Under the pieces are notes generated by a model. That model ran no database searches. It saw nothing but the letters and a program-made list of their open reading frames with translations, and had not been told where the DNA came from. Shown here piece after piece: positions 9,112 to 17,919 of a stretch of 64,000 bases of DNA (position 1 is the first letter of the stretch; each line of letters starts with the position of its first letter). This stretch comes from Candidatus Thiodictyon syntrophicum. Its GTDB lineage: Bacteria > Pseudomonadota > Gammaproteobacteria > Chromatiales > Chromatiaceae. The position numbers were made by a program, and so were the translations under genes. The DNA lies in contig NZ_CP020370.1 of assembly GCF_002813775.1 (NCBI RefSeq), positions 3,559,501 through 3,623,500 on the forward strand, written 5' to 3'.

Positions 9112-10824
9112 CTTGAAATGTAGCCGTTCAGAGACCCAGCATTGGAGCCGGCAGCGGAGCGGCGGCGCGACCGGCGCGGCGCTCAGCGATCACGCCGGCC
9201 AGATAGGACCACGGCACATGGCCGCGCTGGCGACAGGTTTCAATCACGCTGGCGAGCAGGGTGAAGGTGCGCGACCCGGCATCACAACGCGTGCCCATCA
9301 TGATCCGCCGCGCGATTACCCAATGGCGCAGCGCCCGCTCGGCGGCGTTGTTGGTGAGCGGCCACTGGGGATTCTCCAGCACCCGAAAGATGGCGTCCCA
9401 GTCGTTCCACAACTCGACGGCCAAGGCGCGCGTCTTGACGTGCCGGTGCCCGAGCAGCTGCACGCAGGCCGCATGCAACTCGGCCAGCAACTTGGCGTGG
9501 ATGTGCGGCAGCTCGGCCGGCGGCCCCGCGCGCGCCGCATGGATGGCGCCAATCAGGGTGTCGAAAGTGGTTTGGACTTGGTGCCCAAAGGCTTGCCCCT
9601 CGCGATCGAAACTCTCGATCAACCCCTGCGCCTTGCGCGTGAGGTGTGCCCAACAGCGCAGCCGTTGCGGCAGGTGGCGATACGCCTGCCAGCCGTCGCT
9701 CATCAGCCAGCCGGCGAAGCCCGGCAGGAGGCGATCAAGCACCTCACGCCCGCGCTTGGCCACCACGAACAAGGTGACGGTGGCACTGGTGAACACCCAC
9801 AGCCACAGCAAGTCGGCGCCTTGCGGCCAGGAGGTTTCATCGGCGTGCAGCAGGTCGCTGGCCACCACCGCCGCGATCAATTCTTGTTCCAGCGGGAGCG
9901 CCGCGGCGGCGGCCTCGCGTAGGGTGCGATCCAGGGTGCCGACGCTCAGGCTCAACCCCAGCCAGTCGTGCAGAAACTCCCGTATCCGTCGGTACGACAT
10001 CCGAAAGCGCAGATGCAGCGCCACGATCAGGGTCGCCAGCCCCGCCCCGACCACCCGCCATTCGCTCAAGGCCACCGGATCTAACGTTGAGTCATCCACC
10101 AGACCTTCGCCGGGACGCGCGCGCGTGTGATGACCGCAGCCGCACAGACTGTCATAAAAACGATGGTCGGTGACCCGCAGGTGCAGGCCCGGTTGCGCGG
10201 GATCACCCCACACCAGATCGACCGACTGGAAGCCGGCGTAGGCGACACTGGGCGCGTCTCCCGCCAGCGCTTGGGCGCAGGCCGCACAGGCGCTGGGACG
10301 GTGGTGGAGCGTCTCCTGCGCCTTGAACACCTGGGTGCGCCCGCAGCCTGGCGCGCCGGGTTGCTTGCCGGCGTTGCGTTTAGGCTTCTCGGTCGCGCGC
10401 CCAGCGCGCGCTGGCGCGGGCGTCTCGGGGGTGCCGGGCGAATCTTCCGGGGGCGTGCTCGCCTCGTCCGGCGACTCGTCGTCCTGCCTCGCCGTGAGCG
10501 CGTCGGCGTCCGCCGCCTCGATCGCCTCCGCGTCCCCCGCCGACGGGCGCTCCCAGGGCGCACGGCTGCTGGGCGGACGAGAACTGTTGGTCGGATTCTG
10601 CCGCAACCGCTCGCGCGCTTCCTTCAGATCCTCCAACAGCCGCAGCGACAGACCACGCAACGCACCCTCGTCCAGGGTCTGGACATAGGCTTCGTCAAGC
10701 TGGTCAAGGCTGTGGTCGCTCAGGTGCATCGGTCAGTGGCGCGGTATCATCGGGCAACGTAGGGGGACATCCTGATCGGGCTGGAGGCAGCGGTCAAGGG
10801 GTCTCTGAACGGCTACCTTGAAAT
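9112..10824. mobile_element. Complete IS66-family insertion sequence with 8-bp target-site duplication
   Basis: The element spans 9120-10816 (1697 bp). Perfect 18-bp terminal inverted repeats lie at 9120-9137 (GTAGCCGTTCAGAGACCC) and 10799-10816. Immediately outside them the 8-mer CTTGAAAT occurs directly repeated at 9112-9119 and 10817-10824. IS66-family elements duplicate 8 bp on insertion, so this is a clean transposition event, with both ends and the target duplication still perfect, which argues for recent insertion. It carries a single transposase gene and no tnpA/tnpB accessory genes. It landed in an AT-rich intergenic region upstream of the tubulin-like operon. Confidence 0.95.
9128..10729 (-). 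CDS. IS66-family transposase (TnpC type), intact
   Basis: A full-length 533-residue transposase. The N-terminus has the coiled leader and the NPTNSSRPPSS motif typical of IS66 TnpC. An acidic/Pro-rich linker follows, then a zinc-binding region (CAACAQAL, LCGCGHH). The DDE catalytic domain shows HADETSWP (first Asp), MSDGWQAY (second Asp) and NNAAERALR (Glu). The stop lies inside the left inverted repeat, as is usual for compact IS66 members. No frameshift or internal stop is seen, so the element may be active. Confidence 0.95.
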   Translation of the reverse strand: MHLSDHSLDQLDEAYVQTLDEGALRGLSLRLLEDLKEARERLRQNPTNSSRPPSSRAPWERPSAGDAEAIEAADADALTARQDDESPDEASTPPEDSPGTPETPAPARAGRATEKPKRNAGKQPGAPGCGRTQVFKAQETLHHRPSACAACAQALAGDAPSVAYAGFQSVDLVWGDPAQPGLHLRVTDHRFYDSLCGCGHHTRARPGEGLVDDSTLDPVALSEWRVVGAGLATLIVALHLRFRMSYRRIREFLHDWLGLSLSVGTLDRTLREAAAAALPLEQELIAAVVASDLLHADETSWPQGADLLWLWVFTSATVTLFVVAKRGREVLDRLLPGFAGWLMSDGWQAYRHLPQRLRCWAHLTRKAQGLIESFDREGQAFGHQVQTTFDTLIGAIHAARAGPPAELPHIHAKLLAELHAACVQLLGHRHVKTRALAVELWNDWDAIFRVLENPQWPLTNNAAERALRHWVIARRIMMGTRCDAGSRTFTLLASVIETCRQRGHVPWSYLAGVIAERRAGRAAAPLPAPMLGL

Positions 10825-11165
10825 TTAGTTTCGCAAAAAAAAAAAAAGATAAATCAAGGACAATTTTCGTTGATTTTGCGAGGATCATCACAACTCTTGT
10901 CGGACGGTTTCCCTATGGAAGGCAGATACTTTGGGCGTCGACCGGACCCGGCCGTTAGGGCGAGGTTGTCGGCCCGCGTTGGAGACCCCGTGATCTTGGG
11001 GCCACGGCGTCGCGGCCGGGGCGTGGCGGGTTACCGCGGCCTCGCAGTGCGGCTGCGAGCCGCTCCTGCGCAGCCGTTCATTGTCCGGGTGACTGACGGT
11101 CCCACCATGGCCGTTAGCCTTGTGCGACCTGCGCCAAGGCTGAAGCCTTGGACTCCAGGAACGAC
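10817..11165. other. Intergenic region between the IS66 element and the vWA operon
   Basis: No gene was found in these 349 bases. They hold an A13 run at 10835-10847, AT-rich sequence to about 10880, a GC-rich REP-like stretch at 11010-11080, and an 8-bp perfect hairpin CCAAGGCT-GA-AGCCTTGG at 11134-11151. The hairpin sits 15 bases past the stop of the minus-strand vWA gene. Confidence 0.6.
10835..10876 (-). terminator. Possible rho-independent terminator for the 11-17 kb vWA operon
   Basis: Read on the minus strand, a 7-bp AT-rich stem (AAATCAA/TTGATTT, at 10870-10876 and 10851-10857) is followed by a run of 13 T. The position would stop transcripts from the vWA operon before they reach the tubulin-like operon. 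The stem has low GC, so it may instead be an A-tract/UP-like element that once served the downstream operon. Confidence 0.35.
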
Positions 11166-13625
11166 TCAGAGATTGCGGAACTCGAAGTACAGGGTCCCGG
11201 CGGCGTTCTTGTAGAGGGTCGAGAAGCGGACCCGGGTTTCCTGCTCGGTGCTCAGCGGCTCCCATTGATTGTCGGCATCCAGATAGAGCACGGTGTTGCC
11301 CGCCAAGGCCTGGATGAAGACCCCGAGCCGGTCGGCGCGCAGCCGGGCCAGGGCGCCGCCGGCGGCGCGGCGTAACTGGAAGTCGCTGGTGATATGGATG
11401 CGGGCGTCGCGGTAGAAGCCGCTGCGTGCGCCCTTTTGGGAGCGGATGTTGAATGGATAGCCCTCGTCCATGTCGGCCTCCGGGGAGAGGATCACGGCCA
11501 GGGGACGCGGGAAGCGGGCCGGTCGCAGGATGCCGTAGAGGATGAATGCGCCCAGCAGTGCCAGCAGGATGGCGACGATGACCGGCCACCAGCAGCGCAG
11601 CCAGTGGTCCGGAATGATCTCCACCCGGATCGGGACCGCGGCCCGCAGCGTCTGGCCGTGACCGTCCAGTGTCTCTACTACCAGGGACCCGGCCTGGTCC
11701 GGGCGGCAGGCCGCCGGACAGGCAGCGACCCGCAGCCGCACCGGATAGCGCTGCTGCCCGCTGCCGTCGAAGCCAAGGACCAGCGGGCGCCCGCCCAGTT
11801 GCTTGTAGCCTTCCCCCAGGTCGATTTCCAGTACGGCGCCGGACTGTGCGAAGTCGCTCGTGAGCTTCAGATCGAAGCGGCCCCGGGCCTGGATGAAACC
11901 CAGATCGAGCGGTGCCTCGCCCTGGGAGCGGCCGGTGAGTCGCCCATAGTCCAGCACCCCGGGCGGTCCAAAGGCGATGGTGCCCTTGACGTCCACCGGC
12001 CCCTGGGCGGTGGCGGAGTCGGTGCCCCCCTCGGCCCGGTACTCGACCATCAGGACCCCGACCTGCCCCGGCGTCCAGTCACGGGCATAGACACCGTCCC
12101 CGGCCGTTCGATCGCCATCGCGGCCGTCGTCGCGCAGCGCCAGGGTGCGGCCGTCGGGGAGTTTTGCACTCACCCGCTCCGGCGTGCGCAGCGCCTGGCG
12201 CGCGCCCAGGGCCTTGAGCCGGACGGCGACGGCGATGGTATCGCCGATGAAGGCCTGGCTCGGGGTCTGTACCTCGAGCACCCAGGCGGCCGGCGCGACC
12301 TGGATCTGTTGGCGCTGCTCGTCCTGGAGATAGCGGCTCGCCAGCCGCACCGGGAAGGTTACGGGCCCGGTCCCCATGAAGCGCACCCGGGCGGTCATGA
12401 GCCCGTCGTCGGCACTCTGGTCGCCCTCCTGGCCGTCATCGCGAAAGGCGATCTCCTTGCCATCCACCAGGGCCGTCACCGCGAGCCCCGGGATCTCCCC
12501 GGGCCGCTCGATGCGTTGCCCGGTCCGGTCGTCGATCAACTGCGCCGTCACCAGGGTGTCCTCCCCTTGCGCCGCCTTGGCGGGTGTGACGACCCGCAGA
12601 CTGATCGAGAAGTCCTGGATCAGGTACCAGCCGGCCTCCCCCGTCAGGCCGGTCACCTCGAAGCGCCAGGTGCCGGCCTGCGGTCGGCGCAGGCGCAGGA
12701 TGCGATAGCCGCGCGTCAGGTCGTCGATACCGCGGGTCTCGCCGGCGCGATAGTCGGGCTCGAGCGCCTCCGCGGCCGGGTTGCCCGCGGCGGGCGCGAT
12801 GCCGCCTACCGGACCCTGCGCCGCGACCAGCAGGAAGGCCTCGTCCACGAAGGGGGCGAGCCTGGTCTCGATCAGGGTGGAGGTCGGCGACAGTTGACCG
12901 GAGTCCGGGGCCTTGGCGCCCAGGAAGCGCTGGTAGATCTCGCCGATGGCGGACAGCAGTTCGGTGGGGTTCTGTGCCGCGGTGTGGATGTCGTATTCGC
13001 TGTGGACCGGCCGCCCCCGATTGCCAAGGCCAACGATCGCGGTATGGACCCCGGCGGCGCGCAACTCGCCCAGGACCCGGTTGCTGTCCCCCCGGCACAG
13101 GTCACGGCCGGCATCGGAGATGACGATCAGCAGCCGCTCCTTCCCCGTGGCGCCGTCCAGCGCCTCCTTGACGGTCAAGAGGGGTACGATGAAATTGGTC
13201 GGTGCGCCATAGAGCGCCCGCTGATCCACCGCCTGTTTGAAGCCGGCGAGATCCCCCGCGTCGCGGTCCAGGCGCCGCCCCGGGTCCGGCTGCAGGACGC
13301 ACTCCGGACTGTCCGGCATCCAGGCCAGCGTCAGGTCATCCGCGGGGCCGAGCAGGTCGGCCAGGATCTTGATGGCCTGGATGGCGAGGCGCGGCTGATC
13401 GTTCTCGGGGGCCCGCATCGAGGTGGAGGTGTCCAGGACTACCGCGACGTGGCGCGGGGGGCGTGCCAGGGGGGCGGACTGGGGCTCGGGCGCGGCTTGA
13501 ATGGGGAGCGACACCAGGATCGCCAGGTAGAGCAACGTCGGCGGCAGGGGATGAAAGGCCTGTGCCAGGGGTGCGAGCGCCTTGACGAATGCGCGGGCGG
13601 CGGTCCGCGCAGCGGCCTCGATCAT
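11166..13625 (-). CDS. Large secreted vWA-domain protein with C-terminal membrane anchor
   Basis: An 819-residue protein from the ATG at 13625. An N-terminal hydrophobic segment (PTLLYLAILVSLPIQAA) acts as signal peptide. The vWA domain follows, with MIDAS motif DTSTSM near residue 63. Beta-rich repeats come next (two RDDGQEGDQSADDG-like loops that look like chelating or Ig-type repeats), then one transmembrane helix around residues 678-702 and a roughly 115-residue cytoplasmic tail. The frame continues in-frame to an ATG at 13826 that overlaps the upstream stop, but the 67 extra codons read straight through an inverted-repeat element (13614-13791), so I favour 13625. That ATG itself lies in the element's end repeat, so the true start is uncertain. 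It has the same architecture as its upstream neighbour. Confidence 0.8.
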   Translation of the reverse strand: MIEAAARTAARAFVKALAPLAQAFHPLPPTLLYLAILVSLPIQAAPEPQSAPLARPPRHVAVVLDTSTSMRAPENDQPRLAIQAIKILADLLGPADDLTLAWMPDSPECVLQPDPGRRLDRDAGDLAGFKQAVDQRALYGAPTNFIVPLLTVKEALDGATGKERLLIVISDAGRDLCRGDSNRVLGELRAAGVHTAIVGLGNRGRPVHSEYDIHTAAQNPTELLSAIGEIYQRFLGAKAPDSGQLSPTSTLIETRLAPFVDEAFLLVAAQGPVGGIAPAAGNPAAEALEPDYRAGETRGIDDLTRGYRILRLRRPQAGTWRFEVTGLTGEAGWYLIQDFSISLRVVTPAKAAQGEDTLVTAQLIDDRTGQRIERPGEIPGLAVTALVDGKEIAFRDDGQEGDQSADDGLMTARVRFMGTGPVTFPVRLASRYLQDEQRQQIQVAPAAWVLEVQTPSQAFIGDTIAVAVRLKALGARQALRTPERVSAKLPDGRTLALRDDGRDGDRTAGDGVYARDWTPGQVGVLMVEYRAEGGTDSATAQGPVDVKGTIAFGPPGVLDYGRLTGRSQGEAPLDLGFIQARGRFDLKLTSDFAQSGAVLEIDLGEGYKQLGGRPLVLGFDGSGQQRYPVRLRVAACPAACRPDQAGSLVVETLDGHGQTLRAAVPIRVEIIPDHWLRCWWPVIVAILLALLGAFILYGILRPARFPRPLAVILSPEADMDEGYPFNIRSQKGARSGFYRDARIHITSDFQLRRAAGGALARLRADRLGVFIQALAGNTVLYLDADNQWEPLSTEQETRVRFSTLYKNAAGTLYFEFRNL

Positions 13626-13791
13626 AATCCCGGCCACTGGGAGCGCCGCACCCCAGTGCGGCGCGATCTCGCGAGCGACCGCGGCGTTGCGTGCTGCGGA
13701 CAGGGCGGGCCGCACTGGGGTGCGGCGCTCCCAGTAGGTCGGCCTGAAGGCCGACCGACACACCGCGATGGCCGGAACGATGATCCAGGCC
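13614..13791. repeat. MITE-like palindromic element with GGCCTnGATCATnnnnCCGGCC ends
   Basis: A 178-bp element. Its ends are 22-bp imperfect inverted repeats at 13614-13635 and 13770-13791 (18 of 22 identical). Inside lie a perfect 27-bp inverted pair, 13636-13662 with 13709-13735, and a hairpin GGTCGGCCT-GA-AGGCCGACC at 13737-13756. The same end sequence bounds a second element at 61393-61528 whose interior is different. The element sits at the 5' end of a vWA gene and reads through in frame. Confidence 0.65.
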
Positions 13792-13822
13792 CGCGCAGCG
13801 GACCCGACGTTCGGGTTGATGT

Positions 13823-16339
13823 TCATAGGAATTGCATCCGCAACCAGAGGTGGTCCTCGCCGCTGCTCAGGCGATAGGGTTTGTGGACTTCGAGCAGCAA
13901 CAAGCCGGCGGCGGTGGGCTCGATCTCGCCCCCGTCACGGTCGCACAGTGTGACACCGCGCGCCAGCCGCAGGGCATAGAGGGTCTCCCCTTGCGGCCGG
14001 ACCCAGCCCAGCAGGGCGCCCTGGTTATCGACCACCTGGCGCTCCGCCCGGCGCGAGAAGAGCCGCCGCAGGGGTGAGGCGGGCGGCAGGGCCCGGGCGG
14101 TGAAGCGATGCGGCTGGGCGCTGCCCGCCACGCCATAGCCCAGGTCGCGCGGCAAGGCGGCGCGGGCGCGCAGCAGCAGCAGCGCCAGGGGCAGCCCCAG
14201 CAGTAACAGGACCAGGGGCAGCAACGACCACCAACGCAGGCCCGGGGCGCGGGCCACCAGCACCTCCGCCTGGAGGGATTTGACCACGTCGAAGTGGTCG
14301 TAGGGCGGGTGATCGAGGATGAACTTCACCCGCAGGGCCGGCGGTGTGAGCGGGTCCCCGTCCGCATAGGGGCCGAGGGTCACGCAGAGTTCATGCCGGC
14401 CGCCGGTCCCGTTGCGCTGCACCAACTCGTCAAGCCGCCGCTGCTTGCCCTTGGACCACTCCGGCCCCGGTTGAGAGGCCGGTTGCGATGGGTCGGACTG
14501 GAAACCGATGCTCTCACCATCCAGGCGGAAGCGGGCGTCGCGCAAAGGTCCGGCGAGCGCCTGACGATCCGCGATCAGGAAGGCCCTGACATTGATGCCC
14601 GCGCCGCCCTGGCTCCCCTGCGCACTCTCCAACCGGGTCCCGAAGTCCTCGGTCAGGGTGAAGGCGGTGCAGGCCTCCTGTCGGCGCCCCAGTGCCCCGC
14701 TGGTGGGATTCATGATCTTGACGGCCGGCGGCTGCGGCGACAGGCCGAGCCGTGGATAGACCAGGGCCACGAATGGATCGTCGGCGCCGCGCACCGCGAC
14801 GGTCCGGTTCTCCAGATCGACCTTCACCGTCACATGCGCCTGATAGGGGGTATCCGCACCATCGGGCAACTGGTTTTTGGTGAACTGCGTTTGCGAGTAA
14901 TAGCGCCGCCCGCCCGCGGCCAGGTCCTCCCAATTGTGCGTATCGGCAATACCGGCGCCATCGGCATCATTGATGTTCCAATAGCCGGCGGCGCCCGGCC
15001 GCGGCTGTTTGATCCAATAGCGCAGCGTCAACTTGGGCGGTATGCCGGCGGTACCGGCGGCCGAGGCCACGAGAAAATCCAGCCGACAGGGCCGATCCGC
15101 CATGGTCACCAGTGATCCCGGGGCGAAACAGGACGGCACCGCGTCCTGCCGCGTACCCCCGCCGGGCGGCTCCTGATGCTCACGCAGGGCGACCGTGAGG
15201 TTGGTCGGGCGCAGGACGAAGACCGACTCGTCGCTCCCCTGGTCGATGCGCAATGAATAGTCGCCGGGCGAGGGTTTCAGTTCCCAGCGCAGCGAAAAGC
15301 TTCCGCCCGGCTCGCGCCCCTCCAGCAGGTGTTGGAGGTTGACACTGCCGCCGGCGGGCGGGGAGAGTGTCAGCTTGGGCGCCGCGGGGGTGGAGCGCCG
15401 CCCCGGGTCCAGCCGCAGGGCCACGATCGCCGCCTCCGTCGGGCCCACGCCCCGGTGCAGATCGAGCCCGAGCGCGCCGGTGCCGACCCGGTCCTTGCGG
15501 TCGTCGGGCAGGTGCAGATACCCGAAGCCCTGCGAGAACAGCCGGATCATGGTGGCGGGCAGTTCCTCGCCGGTACGCACGATGAAGAAATCGGGAAAGA
15601 CGTGCTGCGCATACCTGCCGGCGCGCACATTGGCCGCGTCGGCCGCCTTGATGTCGGCAAAGAAGGCCTCGCCGCGGCTCGTTGCATCCGGACCGAACAG
15701 GATCGCATAGAGGCGCGTCTGTTTGGCCGCGAGCGCGGGCAGGAGTTGCGTCTCGATATAGGCCTGGTCGGCCTGCGGATTGACCGAGAGCCCGTCGGTA
15801 ATGAGGACGATGGTTCTGGTCATCGCCGCGCTGTCCGTGCCCGACAAGGGGGGCAGGTCCGCCAGGGCCTGGATGATGCCCGGTGAATAATAGGTATTCA
15901 TCACATCCAGGGGCAGTTGCGCCGGGCTCAACGCGGTGATGAACTGTGCCCGCGCGGCCATCCCCTTGGCCCGCCGGGGCGTCACCGTGGCGGGCGGCGG
16001 CAGCTCGGCGGTCCATTTCGCGTGGTCGAACGGGATCACCGCGAAGCTGTCCGGATTCTCCGCCTTGTTGGGGTCTGGCTTGAGCAGATCGTGCAGCAGC
16101 AGCGTCGACAGGACCGCCAGTCGGCCCGGATCATTCGGCGGGTCCTGCCAGCCGCAGGCGGCGCCGCACATGGACTTGGAGGTATCCAGGATCACGCGCA
16201 CATGGTCCCCGGTGGAGCCCAGATCCAGCGCGGCCGGGCGGGCGGCGCCGGCCGCGAGCAGGAGGGCGCAGATGAGGGCCCCCCGGGTCCGCAGCGCGTT
16301 CCGACTGAGGAGACGCTCAGGCAAAGACGTAACTGCCAA
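13823..16339 (-). CDS. Large secreted vWA-domain protein with C-terminal membrane anchor
   Basis: An 838-residue protein. A signal peptide covers residues 18-36 (ALICALLLAAGAARPAA). A vWA domain with MIDAS DTSKSM starts near residue 45, with a cysteine pair just after it (CGAAC). The middle is beta-rich and unassigned. A strong transmembrane helix (LLPLVLLLLGLPLALLLL) at about residues 700-723 is followed by a cytoplasmic tail of about 115 residues. The same order (signal, vWA, beta-region, helix, short tail) is seen in the downstream gene, so they are probably ancient tandem paralogues whose products face the periplasm together. It starts 5 bases after the YdjY-like gene. Confidence 0.82.
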   Translation of the reverse strand: MAVTSLPERLLSRNALRTRGALICALLLAAGAARPAALDLGSTGDHVRVILDTSKSMCGAACGWQDPPNDPGRLAVLSTLLLHDLLKPDPNKAENPDSFAVIPFDHAKWTAELPPPATVTPRRAKGMAARAQFITALSPAQLPLDVMNTYYSPGIIQALADLPPLSGTDSAAMTRTIVLITDGLSVNPQADQAYIETQLLPALAAKQTRLYAILFGPDATSRGEAFFADIKAADAANVRAGRYAQHVFPDFFIVRTGEELPATMIRLFSQGFGYLHLPDDRKDRVGTGALGLDLHRGVGPTEAAIVALRLDPGRRSTPAAPKLTLSPPAGGSVNLQHLLEGREPGGSFSLRWELKPSPGDYSLRIDQGSDESVFVLRPTNLTVALREHQEPPGGGTRQDAVPSCFAPGSLVTMADRPCRLDFLVASAAGTAGIPPKLTLRYWIKQPRPGAAGYWNINDADGAGIADTHNWEDLAAGGRRYYSQTQFTKNQLPDGADTPYQAHVTVKVDLENRTVAVRGADDPFVALVYPRLGLSPQPPAVKIMNPTSGALGRRQEACTAFTLTEDFGTRLESAQGSQGGAGINVRAFLIADRQALAGPLRDARFRLDGESIGFQSDPSQPASQPGPEWSKGKQRRLDELVQRNGTGGRHELCVTLGPYADGDPLTPPALRVKFILDHPPYDHFDVVKSLQAEVLVARAPGLRWWSLLPLVLLLLGLPLALLLLRARAALPRDLGYGVAGSAQPHRFTARALPPASPLRRLFSRRAERQVVDNQGALLGWVRPQGETLYALRLARGVTLCDRDGGEIEPTAAGLLLLEVHKPYRLSSGEDHLWLRMQFL

Positions 16340-16344
16340 CTGTC

Positions 16345-17136
16345 TTACCGCTGGACCGGGTCAGGCACCGGCACTGACTCGACCTGCACCGTCAACACCA
16401 CTGGGGTGCCCACCGGCGGACAGACCGCGGGATCTCCCCCAACCGCTCCCCAGTGTCCAAGCCCCAGCCCGGTGCGGTGCTCGATGATGCTCGCCGGGGA
16501 GTGGACGAAGCCGATCAGGGTCCCGTCGAGCGCGGCCAGATAGCGGCGGTCCGGCAAGAAGACCGAACCCGTATAGACCCATTCCGGGGCCTCGACGGGT
16601 TGCCCCTCCAGCCGCAACAGGCGCGAGGCCTCGACCTCCTGGTCCTTGCCGTCGACCTGCCAACGAACCCGCACCCCCACCCGATCGCCCCCGACCGGGG
16701 ATTTCTCCGATTGGAAGGCCGGATGGGTCGCCTGGTTTTGGGTCAGGCCGATGAGGATGCACGCCGTATTGAACTCGACCGCGGTGGCGTCCAACTCGAT
16801 CAGGCTCTCGTAGCCCTTGTCGCCGTTGCGCTTGATGGCCAGGAACTCGAGCGGGGGGTCCAGGCGGATCACCTTACCCGGGACTTCGAGCCGGTGCGCC
16901 CGGCGGTCCACCAGAACCCGGCCGATGCGCGCCTCATGCTCGCTGATCCGCTCGACCGTCGGCGCCGCCTCCGCATACTCACTGTTCCGGACCCCCGCCG
17001 GCGGCGCCGGCTGCGACGGCGGACCCTCGGCGGTGGTGGGCAGGGCGATGAGCGTCAGCAGCAGGGCCAGCCAGACGCCCGGCCCGGTGGGACTGGTCTC
17101 GGTCAACGTTGTCAATTGAACCTCCGAAGGTGTCAT
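16345..17136 (-). CDS. Secreted YdjY-like protein
   Basis: A 263-residue protein with a hydrophobic signal segment at about residues 20-36 (VWLALLLTLIALPTTA). The core has the pattern RIGRVLVDRRAHRLEVPGKV...GYESLIELDATAVEFNTACILIGL, which resembles YdjY-type secreted domains. The segment DRRYLAALDGTLIGFVHSP follows near the C-terminus. It lies at the head of a minus-strand operon with two vWA proteins and probably works with them in the periplasm. The ATG overlaps by 4 bases the stop of a broken upstream gene, evidence that the operon once extended further. The family call is tentative. Confidence 0.65.
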   Translation of the reverse strand: MTPSEVQLTTLTETSPTGPGVWLALLLTLIALPTTAEGPPSQPAPPAGVRNSEYAEAAPTVERISEHEARIGRVLVDRRAHRLEVPGKVIRLDPPLEFLAIKRNGDKGYESLIELDATAVEFNTACILIGLTQNQATHPAFQSEKSPVGGDRVGVRVRWQVDGKDQEVEASRLLRLEGQPVEAPEWVYTGSVFLPDRRYLAALDGTLIGFVHSPASIIEHRTGLGLGHWGAVGGDPAVCPPVGTPVVLTVQVESVPVPDPVQR

Positions 17137-17294
17137 TCACCGCTCTGGTCGGCCAGCCAACGCTCCCCACGCGCTCCCCCGACCTGTGCCAGGGCGCGCG
17201 CATAGGCCGCGAGCTGGTCGGGCGCCTGGGCCTTGGCACAGGCGGCGATGATCTCGTCGGCGGTCCCAGACTGCAAGTCGAGAGGAATCCTGTT
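17133..17294 (-). pseudogene. 3' remnant of a gene that once preceded the YdjY-like gene
   Basis: About 53 codons with normal coding composition (IPLDLQSGTADEIIAACAKA, then ARALAQVGGARGERWLADQ) end in a TGA that overlaps the next ATG (ATGA at 17133-17136), exactly the coupling seen between the other genes of this operon. Upstream of 17294 the frame becomes non-coding in character, and no start codon with a ribosome site is visible. I read it as the surviving tail of a deleted or interrupted gene. It is too short to assign a family. Confidence 0.45.
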
Positions 17295-17444
17295 GATCGT
17301 GTCTATTTTTGAAGCGCACGGCCATGCTCGATATGGTATCAGGATCTGCGATACTAGCCCCCCTAAGGGGTCGGGTCAGACTCCCGCGGTCAGCCTCCCC
17401 GAGGCGGCGCCGCACCCGCGCAATCTTCCGGTTACCCCAGGACA

Positions 17445-17720
17445 ATGAGTATCCAGCGCCGCTTTCTCGCCCCCCTGCTCGTGGTCGTCGCCGCCACCGC
17501 CCTGTGCGCCTGGGCGCTGGGCAATGGCCTCTACTCGGGCATCCTGGAGCAGCGCCTGCAGGCGCAGCTTGGACGCGCCGTGTACTGGCGGCTCCCGGAG
17601 CCGGCCCCGGGACGCCGCGACCGGGCACTGGTCCTGATCGCCGACCTGTCCGACCTGACCGCCGCCTCGCGTCGCGCCGCGGTCTCGCTCGCCAGGGTCG
17701 CGACCCTGGGCAGTCTGTAA
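17445..17720 (+). pseudogene. Truncated membrane protein gene (5' part only)
   Basis: A 91-codon frame. It starts with a basic residue cluster and a transmembrane helix (FLAPLLVVVAATALCAWAL), then a short outer segment and ALVLIADLSDLTAASRRAAV. The frame stops at TAA where base composition changes abruptly to AT-rich (17718-17735). The layout of helix, amphipathic stretch, then a beta strand LVLIAD resembles the start of a CHASE2-type sensor domain, but this is weak. With the remnant at 17133-17294 on the other strand, it marks an eroded junction between operon C and the inositol-phosphate-synthase gene. It could also be a genuine small membrane protein. Confidence 0.4.
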
Positions 17721-17919
17721 ATTATATTAATCTCGTCATCTGTCCCGATCTTAACGCCTTGGCATGACCAGTGCTCTATACTATCCAGCACCGCCCCCTC
17801 CCGGTGCCCCGGGGAGCGCCCCCTCAGCGACTCCCCACGGCGGATCGAGTGCCCGCTTGGCACCGGTCCAGACTCCCGACGCGTCCGCGGTGTGATCCAA
17901 TGGCCGACCCCGATTACCC

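Noticed and set aside
10835-10847. A13 run as a transposon end or poly-A tail
   Set aside because: It lies outside the IS66 inverted repeats and target duplication. It belongs to the pre-existing AT-rich intergenic region.
11394-13877. An 827-codon plus-strand frame opposite the vWA gene
   Set aside because: No motifs, Gly/Arg/Gln-rich composition, antisense to a gene with an intact vWA domain.
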